From CAIQQQ01 sp040399685 (lineage in GTDB: Bacteria; Pseudomonadota; Alphaproteobacteria; Acetobacterales; Acetobacteraceae), in the NCBI GenBank assembly GCA_040399685.1, contig JBBART010000009.1, positions 62,001 through 126,000 on the forward strand: a DNA stretch of 64,000 bases, written 5' to 3'. Positions within the stretch are counted from its first letter, which is position 1, and every line of letters starts with the position of its first letter. Shown here in pieces: positions 51,442-60,000 of the stretch. The notes under the pieces were generated by a model. It had not been told where the DNA came from. It searched no databases and saw nothing but the letters and a program-made list of their open reading frames with translations. A program made the translations under genes and the position numbers.

Positions 51442-52011
51442 TCAGGCGCGCAGGAAACCCGCGCCGTCCAGCATGTTCCATCGCGGCCCGGCGTTGAGCG
51501 TCTCAAGCCCGCGCGTGGTGACGGACATCAACACGCCGCCATCATAGAGTGGCACGAGGTCTTCGATACAGCCGGTCTGCTCCAGATGGCGCAATGCCTC
51601 GGTCACGCGCACCGGGTCGGACTCAAGCCCTGCCCGGTACAGGGCGGCACAGAGATCGGCCTGCCGTCGCTTGCTGCGCACAGCCATTGTCGCCAGCGCC
51701 GCCAGCAACTGGTCGGCAAAATGCGCCTGTGGGATCTCGCATCGATTGGAGGTGTCATCCGAAGCGGTTTCGGGCAGGACTGATGCCAAACCCAGGTGAG
51801 GTGCATAATCCATCAGCCTGGCCGTCAGCCCGGCGGTGGAAGCGTCGATTTGCATGACGTCGTTTGGCAAGGCGGCACCCTCCTGTTGCAAGCGAGACCA
51901 CCGGTTCATCGTGGGATTTTTTCCCATCAACAGATGTTCATGCTTTGACACGTCAGCGGAGTGTTGCCGGGAAAGGCCGGTGTCGCCTCCGCATGAATTC
52001 ATTGCGACCAT
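51442..52011 (-). CDS. Protein of unknown function with winged-helix-like C-terminus
   Basis: Up to 189 residues. The N-terminal start is not supported by a clear ribosome-binding site; ATGs at 51909 (about 155 residues) and 51927 are alternatives. The C-terminal half (LAALATMAVRSKRRQADLCAALYRAGLES, then ALRHLEQTGCIEDLVPLYDGGVLMSVTTRGLETL) reads like a winged helix: a recognition-helix stretch followed by a two-strand wing. It lies just downstream of the FixJ-like gene on the same strand, which suggests a connection, though the gap is 95 bases. Not assigned to a family. Confidence 0.55.
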   Translation of the reverse strand: MVAMNSCGGDTGLSRQHSADVSKHEHLLMGKNPTMNRWSRLQQEGAALPNDVMQIDASTAGLTARLMDYAPHLGLASVLPETASDDTSNRCEIPQAHFADQLLAALATMAVRSKRRQADLCAALYRAGLESDPVRVTEALRHLEQTGCIEDLVPLYDGGVLMSVTTRGLETLNAGPRWNMLDGAGFLRA

Positions 52012-52106
52012 GTCATTAAGACGGCAGCAACGAACAAGGCCAAGTCAGGTATGTTACTTACTTTTTGAGTATTTTTGTTACTTTTACCAGCGCATGCTAC
52101 AACCCG

Positions 52107-52763
52107 TCAGCCTGCACCGAAGCCGGCTGCAATTGCGATGCGCACGGCCTCCGCCAGGCTGCGGCATCCAAGCTTCTCCATCAAGTTCGCCCTGTGGATT
52201 TCCACAGTGCGCGGGCTGATGCCAAGATCGTGCGCGATCACCTTGTTGGGCCGGCCGTCCACCAATCGCCCCAGCACGTCCCGCTCACGCGGCGTCAGCC
52301 CTGCGATCCGGCTACGGGCCGCCTCGGCGGTGGCCGTGCTCTGGCGCGCATCGGCGGTGCGAAGCAGCGCCTGGCGAACCGCACGCAGGATGTCCTCCTC
52401 TGAATACGGCTTCTCGATGAAGTCCAGCGCACCAGCCTTCATTGCGCGCACCGCCAGCCCCACATCGGCGTGGCCGGTCACGATCACCACCGGCAATCCG
52501 CAGCCGCGCCGTGTCAGTTCCACCTGCAGGTCCAGCTCATCCATGCCGGGCATACGGATATCGATGACCAGGCAGCCAGGTCTCAGCTTGGGCAGTGCAT
52601 CGAGGACGGCTTCGGCCGAGCCATAGGCTTCGGCGTTAAAGCCAAACGAGACCAGCAGCAGGGCCAGGGAACGGCGCACCGCTTCGTCGTCATCCACCAC
52701 ATGCACCACCATACCGGCCGGGATGATTTCAGGGACTGCCTCAAGATCTGGCATAATGGTCAT
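52107..52763 (-). CDS. FixJ/NarL-family response regulator
   Basis: Two-domain response regulator of 218 residues. Receiver: VVHVVDDDEAVRRS (about 19-32), D68 as phosphoacceptor in CLVIDIRMPGMDELDLQ, and VVIVTGHADVGLAVRAMKAGALDFIEKPY (Thr and Lys switch residues). C-terminal HTH: LTPRERDVLGRLVDG and ISPRTVEIHRANLMEKLG. The pattern matches FixJ/TodT-type regulators. Its ATG overlaps the stop of the kinase gene upstream (ATGA), so the two are co-produced. Confidence 0.92.
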   Translation of the reverse strand: MTIMPDLEAVPEIIPAGMVVHVVDDDEAVRRSLALLLVSFGFNAEAYGSAEAVLDALPKLRPGCLVIDIRMPGMDELDLQVELTRRGCGLPVVIVTGHADVGLAVRAMKAGALDFIEKPYSEEDILRAVRQALLRTADARQSTATAEAARSRIAGLTPRERDVLGRLVDGRPNKVIAHDLGISPRTVEIHRANLMEKLGCRSLAEAVRIAIAAGFGAG

Positions 52764-55006
52764 GCAGCGCCTCCAGTAGGGTTCAGGGCCGGCAGCGCGA
52801 TGCGGAAGCGCATGCCCTCGGTGGTGCCAGGCTCTGCCGTGAGCGAACCGCCGTGACCTTCGATAATCGTGCGGCAGATCGACAACCCGATGCCCATGCC
52901 TGTGAGCTTGCTGCTGACGAACGGTTCGAACAGCCGTTCGGCAATGCCTTGACTGAGGCCGGGGCCGTTGTCGGACACGTCGATATACATGCGGCTGTCT
53001 GACCCAAGGCTGGCGCTGACCACCACCAGCCCTGGCAAAACCTGACCCGAGCCGATGATCGCCTCGGCGGCGTTGCGGATCAGGTTGAGCAAAACCTGCT
53101 GGATCTGGGTGCGATCGACCAGCACCTCGGCAGACCCACAGTTGAGATCGATGCGCAGGTCGATGCCTTCGCAGACCCCGTCGCTGCGGGCGAGGTCACA
53201 GGACACGCGCAGCAGGTCGCCGAGATCCTCCGATTGCAGTTCCACCTCGCCCCGTTCCACAAAGTCGCGCAACCGCCGCACAATGGCGCCCGCCCGCAGC
53301 AATTGCCGCGCAGAATCAGCCACTGCGCTGCGCGCAGCTGCAAATGCCTGCTGGTCCCCCAGGGCAGCCCTGTCGAGCATCCGGCCGCCGGCATTGAGGA
53401 AATTGGTGGCGGCGGCCAGCGGCTGGTTCAACTCGTGCGCCAGACCGCTGGCCATCGCCCCCATGGCGCTGAGCCGGGTGGCGCGCAGCAGATCCGCCTG
53501 GACGGCCCGCATGCGCTGGTCAGCCAGCCGCTTCTGGGTGATGTCGCGCCCGACCGAGACCACACCCACCACACGGCCTTGCGCGTCCTTCCAGGGCGCC
53601 ACGGTCATGGCCACCCAGCGCGCCACGCCGCTGGCGGGATCTGGCACGTATTCCTGCTCGAAACTGGTCATCATGCCGGTCGACAGAACGCGACGGTCGG
53701 CGGCCTCGATCCGCCGCGCCACGGTGGGCGGAAACAGGTCGGCCGCCGCGCGGCCAAGCACCTGCCATTCCGCGCGCGGCTCCGCCCCCGCGAGCAGGCC
53801 CGCGCGGTTGACCAGCACATAGCGCTGGTCAAGATCCTTGACGTGAATGGATTCCGCCGTGCCATTGACCACCGACATCAGCAGTTCCTGGCTGGTGCGG
53901 GCCTCCCGCAGCGCCATCCGCTCGGCCGCCCCCCGGCGACGCAGCACGGCATCGGCCCGCAGCATCGCCTGCCGCAAATCCTCGAACTCGATGATCAATG
54001 ACGGCGCCATCGCCGTTTCCAGGCGCTGCACGCCAGATGCCACGTTGCGCGCCAAATCCGACAGCCCGCGCAACGGCAGGCCCACATGCCGGCCGACAAG
54101 TGCGACGAAACCAAGGGTCAGCAGAAGCACCGACAGGCTGGCCAAGATGATCTGTCTCAGCATTTGCACCACCCGCGATACCGGCAAAGGCACATCGGTG
54201 CTGAAAAACAATCGCCAGCCCCGCGCCCGCTCAAGCTCCGTCGACACGGTTGCCAAGGGCGAACGGCCGAACCATCCCGACGTTTCAGGCTGCGGCTCGG
54301 GCGCATAGATCTGTCCGCCGCGCCGTGCCAACGCACGCGATGCGGCGGCGATCCTGCCCATTGGATCAACCAGAACCGCCAGCCCGCCCTGTTGGCCCAG
54401 TCCCCGGCGCAGGGTCGCGGTCAGCTGGTCCGGCGACCACAACGTCTCCAATGTGCCGATGACAACGCCGTCGTGCAGGATCGGGATCATCACCACCGCA
54501 GCCGATATCGGGCGCGTCCGCGCCGCCAGCACGTCGCTGACAGCGGCCCGCTTGCTGGCAAGAACAGCAGCATGAGTTGACTGGAGCCCGGGATCGATCA
54601 GGCCCAGAACCGGGTTTGCCATGCGGGGGGGAGTGAGCAAGGTTCCGTCTGGCCGGCGCATTTCAACCTGGAGACCGCTGGTCTCAAACACCATCTGGGC
54701 GCGTATGTCGAACGCCGTCAGATCGCCGACCTCAAGCCCGCGGCTGGCTGAAAGCGCGCTCAATATCGCCAGGACGCGTTCCAGATCCCGATCAACGGCT
54801 GCCGCGAGGGCGTGCGCGGTGTCTTCCAGGCGGCTGTGCTGGGCCTGCTCGGCCACCCGCACGGCATTGGCGCCAATGATGATGGCCACGCCAAACGACG
54901 GCAGGACAGCGGCCAGAACCACCATCACCAGCAGCGTGCGCAGGCTGAACCGCCACTCAGGTATGGCGAGCAATGCCGCCAGACGCGGCACATTGGCGAA
55001 CGTCAC
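52760..55006 (-). CDS. Membrane sensor histidine kinase with periplasmic and PAS domains
   Basis: 748-residue kinase with a GTG start. TM helix 1 (about 21-45), a periplasmic sensor (about 46-283, possibly a cache-type fold), TM helix 2 (about 284-306), HAMP-like linker, PAS (about 375-490), HisKA with H524 in GLAHELNQPLAAATN, and HATPase (NLIRNAAEAI and DVSDNGPGLSQG, MGIGLSICRTIIEGHGG). This is FixL/DctB-like in the kinase core, but the sensor is external. It forms a pair with the FixJ-like regulator. Signal unknown. There is no heme-type PAS motif of FixL that I can confirm. Confidence 0.88.
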   Translation of the reverse strand: MTFANVPRLAALLAIPEWRFSLRTLLVMVVLAAVLPSFGVAIIIGANAVRVAEQAQHSRLEDTAHALAAAVDRDLERVLAILSALSASRGLEVGDLTAFDIRAQMVFETSGLQVEMRRPDGTLLTPPRMANPVLGLIDPGLQSTHAAVLASKRAAVSDVLAARTRPISAAVVMIPILHDGVVIGTLETLWSPDQLTATLRRGLGQQGGLAVLVDPMGRIAAASRALARRGGQIYAPEPQPETSGWFGRSPLATVSTELERARGWRLFFSTDVPLPVSRVVQMLRQIILASLSVLLLTLGFVALVGRHVGLPLRGLSDLARNVASGVQRLETAMAPSLIIEFEDLRQAMLRADAVLRRRGAAERMALREARTSQELLMSVVNGTAESIHVKDLDQRYVLVNRAGLLAGAEPRAEWQVLGRAAADLFPPTVARRIEAADRRVLSTGMMTSFEQEYVPDPASGVARWVAMTVAPWKDAQGRVVGVVSVGRDITQKRLADQRMRAVQADLLRATRLSAMGAMASGLAHELNQPLAAATNFLNAGGRMLDRAALGDQQAFAAARSAVADSARQLLRAGAIVRRLRDFVERGEVELQSEDLGDLLRVSCDLARSDGVCEGIDLRIDLNCGSAEVLVDRTQIQQVLLNLIRNAAEAIIGSGQVLPGLVVVSASLGSDSRMYIDVSDNGPGLSQGIAERLFEPFVSSKLTGMGIGLSICRTIIEGHGGSLTAEPGTTEGMRFRIALPALNPTGGAA

Positions 55007-55130
55007 TGCGGCCTGTCGCGCCCAATCCCTCCATGTGGCCAGACGTTGAATCGCCGCCTCCTAGTTCACAGATCAATACGATATCGGACAATAAACGTGC
55101 CGCCGATACGGGTTTACCCCTAGTTGCCGA

Positions 55131-57050
55131 TCAGTGTATTCGAACAGCACTTTGAACGGCCCTGCCGTCGGCATCGAGAATGGTCAGCCGGTAAAAGCCC
55201 GCTCCAGACGGTTGCCAGGCCGCCTCCCGGCGGGCGGGATCGGTCTTGAGCCGAGCGCCGTCGACCAGGAACACCAAGGGCCGCTGCCCGCCCATGGCAC
55301 GCAGCGTGATGGCCCCCTCTCCACTGAGCGTGGCGCCCGATGGCGGAAACACAAAATGGAGCGCATCCGGACGCTCCTGCAACGCGATGCGGCGTTCCTG
55401 CGCTTCATGCGGCGGCTGGGCGCGCGGTGCTTGCGGCAGAAGCGTGAAGATTCTGGCGAGAACCGGCACGGCCAGACTGCGGCCGGTGGCGCCCGGCAAC
55501 GGGGTGCCGTCTGGCCGGCCGAGCCAGACCCCCACCACATGTCGCCCGTCAAAGCCCATGGCCCATACATCGCGCCCGCCCCAACTCGTGCCGGTCTTCC
55601 ACGCAATGCCGGCCGGGCCGCCGTCAGGGAACGGCTGCGTGAGAATGCCTGCAATCACCTCGGCTGCATGGCGCGACACCAAGGGCTGCGGAACCACCGA
55701 TGGGCCACAGCACAAGAGGCGCAGTGGGGCCACGCGGCCATCAAGGGCAAGTCCCGCATACAGAGCTGTCATGTCGCGCAATGTGGTGCCGGCGCCGCCC
55801 AGCGCCAATGGCAGTGAAGCGCCCGCCACGCCAACCGCCTGCCCTGGCATGTGCAGCCCGATGCCGGTGGCGTTGACCCGGCTGAGGAATTGGGCCGGCC
55901 CCAAATCTGCCAGAAGCGCCACCGCCGGCAGGTTCAACGAGCGGCGCAGCGCATCCGCCATCGTGACAGGGCCTGCGAAGCTGCGGTCGAAATTCTCCGG
56001 CGCATAGCCGCCAAAGCGACGCGGCAGGTCGTCCAGCATGGTTCCCGGCCCGGCCTGCCCGGCCTCGAACGCCATGGCATAGATGAACGGCTTCATGGCC
56101 GAGCCCGGCGAGCGCACCGCACGCGTGAGGTCCAGCGACCCTGCCCGGCTTTCATTGGCGCCCGCACCGCTGGCCAAGGCCCGGATGTCCCGGCTGGCGA
56201 TATCCGCCACCACGATCGCCAGCGACGCATGTGGCGGCAGCGTTTGCAAGCGCGTGGCGGCGATGGCCTCCACCGCCTGCTGCAACGCCAGATCAAGCGT
56301 GGTGACGGTTCGAGCCGCCGTCGTCTTGGGCAACATAAGATCGGCGTGGCGCGGCATCGGGAACCGCGCCTGTGGCATCACGCCACCGTCGGCCCGGAGG
56401 ATACGGTCCCGCACGGCGCGCAGGCGGTCAGGATGGCGATCGGGCCGCAAGGCTTCCGGCCGGCGCGGAATGGCCACCAGCAGTGCCGCCTGGGCGTCGT
56501 CCATCTGGCGCGGCTCCTGGCCCAGCCACGCAAGCGAACCAGCGCGCACCCCCTCCAGATTGCCGCCATACGGCGCCAGCGTCATCCACATGCCGAGGAT
56601 CTCGCGCTTGCTGAAACGGGCTTCAAGCTGCAAGGCGCGAGCGATCTCGATGAGCTTGGCGCCGACAGTGCGGCGGCGCGGCGCCAGCAGGCGGGCGGTC
56701 TGCATCGTCAGGGTTGACCCGCCCGACACAATTCGGCCGGCGCGCAGATCCTGCAACGCCGCCCGGGCCAGGGCCAACGGGTTTACCCCGGGGTGACGCC
56801 AGAAATGCCGATCCTCGACCGCGACCAACCGGGCCACGAAGGCCGGATCAACATCCGCCACCCGCGTCGGCAGCCGCCACACGCCGCCGGCCGCCGGGCG
56901 CAGCGCCAGCGTGCGGCCGTGACGGTCGGTGAATTCCGTGGCCACGCTGCCCAGCCGCGACAGATCGGGCGGAAAGGCCCGATCAAGCACAAACACACCC
57001 GCCGCGAGAAGCAGCATGGCCACGCACACGAGGAGCGCGCGCCTAGTCAA
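55131..57050 (-). CDS. pbpC: Penicillin-binding protein 1C
   Basis: Bifunctional class A penicillin-binding protein of about 639 residues. One N-terminal membrane helix, transglycosylase domain with E79 in VEDRHFWRHPGVN and GGSTLTMQTARLL, transpeptidase with S317 in SPGSAMKPF (SxxK) and KTGTSWGGRDVW, and a C-terminal BiPBP_C domain (about 560-639). The TTG start (57048-57050) overlaps the stop of the alpha-2-macroglobulin gene by 8 bases. pbpC next to a bacterial alpha-2-macroglobulin is a well known pair, as in enterobacteria. Confidence 0.9.
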   Translation of the reverse strand: MTRRALLVCVAMLLLAAGVFVLDRAFPPDLSRLGSVATEFTDRHGRTLALRPAAGGVWRLPTRVADVDPAFVARLVAVEDRHFWRHPGVNPLALARAALQDLRAGRIVSGGSTLTMQTARLLAPRRRTVGAKLIEIARALQLEARFSKREILGMWMTLAPYGGNLEGVRAGSLAWLGQEPRQMDDAQAALLVAIPRRPEALRPDRHPDRLRAVRDRILRADGGVMPQARFPMPRHADLMLPKTTAARTVTTLDLALQQAVEAIAATRLQTLPPHASLAIVVADIASRDIRALASGAGANESRAGSLDLTRAVRSPGSAMKPFIYAMAFEAGQAGPGTMLDDLPRRFGGYAPENFDRSFAGPVTMADALRRSLNLPAVALLADLGPAQFLSRVNATGIGLHMPGQAVGVAGASLPLALGGAGTTLRDMTALYAGLALDGRVAPLRLLCCGPSVVPQPLVSRHAAEVIAGILTQPFPDGGPAGIAWKTGTSWGGRDVWAMGFDGRHVVGVWLGRPDGTPLPGATGRSLAVPVLARIFTLLPQAPRAQPPHEAQERRIALQERPDALHFVFPPSGATLSGEGAITLRAMGGQRPLVFLVDGARLKTDPARREAAWQPSGAGFYRLTILDADGRAVQSAVRIH

Positions 57051-60000
57051 GCGGCAGTATCTTCACCCGTCCCTCCGCCTGCCGGGCGAACATGGCCGGG
57101 CGATACATATCGGCCATCTCGCCCCCGGGGAGCGTGAAACTGCCGGGCGTGACGGCGCGCAGCCGAACCGCGAGACGCAGACCGGTATCGGCCCTGGTCA
57201 TGTTCACGATGGCGGCAAACCGGTCATCGGCCGCAGGTTGCGCCTGGGTTTCGGTGAGGGTGCCGAGCCATGCCATGCCGGGAACCGAGGCTCCTTGCGG
57301 GGCTGGCTGGATGCGGCCGGCAATCTCCCATCCCGCCGGCAGGCCCTGCGTCACCATTGCGCCATGGGCCTGACCATCCTCAATCTTGCCCTCGATCAGC
57401 AGCACGAACACCGTGTTCTGCCGAAGCTGGTCCAGATTAAGGGGGCTGCCGTCCAGATTGAGAAATTGCCGACTGATCCGCATCCCGGACCGTGCCGCCG
57501 GCAGCGGCTGTGTCGGAATGCCGGTGGTGGAGACGGATTGCCACACCGGTCGCGGTCCTTGGTTGCGCACGGTGACGGGGCCGGTGAGCATCAGGCTGCG
57601 CACGCCGCCCGACGCTGGCTGATTGCCGATATCGCCTTTGGTCACCGCCACATCCACGGCGCGCGCGTCGCCGCCGAGGGACACGGCGGCGGCAACCGCC
57701 CAGGCCTGTTCCTGCGTGTTCAACAGCTCCACAGCCAGATCGCCCCCCGGCAGACGCGCCACCAGTTTCACGAGTTCACCGGGCAGCAGGCTGCTTTCCT
57801 TCAGCAGCACCGCCGTGGCTAACTGGTCGCGCACCGCACTGCCGTAATCGACGTCCCACCAGCCCCGCACCGGCGCCAGCAAAGCCGCGCCGAACGCTGC
57901 CTCGGCCCGTTGCGTGTCGTGGGCAAGCGCCAGCGCGGCGCCGAGTTGGGCGCGGGCGAGCGGGGTTGGCAACTGCTCCAGGCGCTCCATCAGGATGCGC
58001 GCGGCCCCTGGAAGCCCCCTTCCGGCAGCGGCCAGCACATAGAGGCGATAGGCCTGGGCGGCGAGCGCCGAGGCCTCCGTCTCGCTGTTCTGGGCGGCCT
58101 CGCTGAGGAATTGCAGCGCATCGCGCAACGCAGGCTCCGGCACCACCGCCCCGGCCGTGCCGGCGCGCAGCAGGAAATCGGTGGCGTAGGCGGACAGCCA
58201 CGGCTCCGCCTCGCCATTGCCGGTCCAGAGGCCGAAGCCGCCGTCAAACCGCTGGCGGTCCAAAACCAGCGACACCATCGACTGCAACCGCCCTGTCCGG
58301 TCCGTCCCGGCCAGAGGACCGTCCGGCAGCATGGCCAACGCCAGGCCACGGCTGCTCGCCTGTTCCAGACAGGTGAACGGATAATCCTCCAGGGCGCGGA
58401 CCATGGCGCTGACATTGTAGCGCACCGGCGCGCCGAGATTGGCCACAGCTTGCCAGCGATCGGGCAGGAATTTGTCCCCGGCCGGGGACAGCACAGCCTC
58501 AGCGCCCGGCGCGATTTCGCCGGCAACCGAGATTGTCTGGGCCGCGCGTGAGGGACGGATGGTGATGGCCTGCTCCCGCACCACGTGAAAGCCAGCTGGC
58601 CCGGTGACATCGAGCTTCACAACGCCGCGCCCGGCGCCGGTGGCGCGCAAGACACTGGCCGGCAAGGCCCGCCCGTCAGCGGCGAGCATGACGGCAAGCC
58701 GGTTGGGCCCAGCCAGCGCCAGAGGTCCCTCGACCGACAACGTGGCCACCACGTCGCCCGCCGGAAGGTCCACATTCTGCAACAGCACTGCCAGTCTGGC
58801 CTCGTCACCGGGTGCGAGGAAGCGCGGCAGCAGCGTTTCGGCCACCAAAGGATCGCGCACCACCATCTGGCTGTTAGCAGCGCCGATCCGGCTGTCCTGC
58901 CAGCCCACCGCCATCAGCCGGATGGCGCCGGCGAAATCGGGGATATCGAGCGGCACCACGGCACGCCCGTCCGCGCCAAGCTGCACCGGCGGTATGAACA
59001 GCGACACGATGCGCTGGGGAATTTCAGGCAAGGCGAAACCGCCATCGTCGCCACCCTGGCGCAGAGACGTGGCATCGCCCTCGGCAGGGGCGATCAAACG
59101 GCCCCAATCATCGCGCAGATCCAGTCCCAGACGCCGCCGCCCGAGAAAATGCGGCGCGGGGTCGGGCGAGACGTAGCGGGTGAGGCGCAAAATGCCCTCA
59201 TCCACAGCAGCAAGACTGACCCAGGCGCCGGGAGTGCCGCGCAGCACGATGTCCTGCCTCTGGCGCGGCGCGATCTGGACCGGCGCCTCGATCGCCAGAT
59301 CCAGCTTGCGCGCCGCCGGATCGACGCCGACCCAGGTGAGCCCGATGGCGCGCCCTGGCCGCGTTCCAGCGGCCTCGCTGCCGCGAAACACATGCACGGC
59401 CACATAGGCGCCCGGCCCCCAACTGGCCTCCACCTTCACATCCACGTCCATGCCGCCGGCCGGAACGTCGATGTTGCGCAGGCTGTGAACACGGTCCGAC
59501 AGCACCAGCAGGGTGGCTTGCCCCGCAAAGGGCGGGGCGATGTGAACGCGCGCGTTCTCACCTGCGGGCACAACCCGGCGATCGACCGACACATCCACAC
59601 GGTCCGGCACGTCCGGGCTGTCCGAACTCGCCCAGCCAGCGCGGAACCGCAAAGTTGTCACGGCAAGGCCGCCCGATTGTGCCACTTCCAGCCGGTATCG
59701 GCCGAACGGCAGCTTTCGGGCAAAGGAGAAAGGCACGCCCTGCGGGATGGCGATCTCGACCGTCTCCAGCGGCTCGTCGCGCCACACCGTCTCATACCGG
59801 GCGAGGCTGCCGCGCATGACGACGCGCCAGTCCGGCCGCTCGCGCACCAGCCGCAGCGTGGCAGGCATGGCGAGCCGGTTGCCCACGGGCGACACGGAGG
59901 CGATCTCGAACCTTGCCTCGGCATCGGCGTCGATGGCGCCATCCGCGAACAGCGGCTTGACACCGATCAGCGGCGTGGCCGGACGCACCGGAATGCTGGC

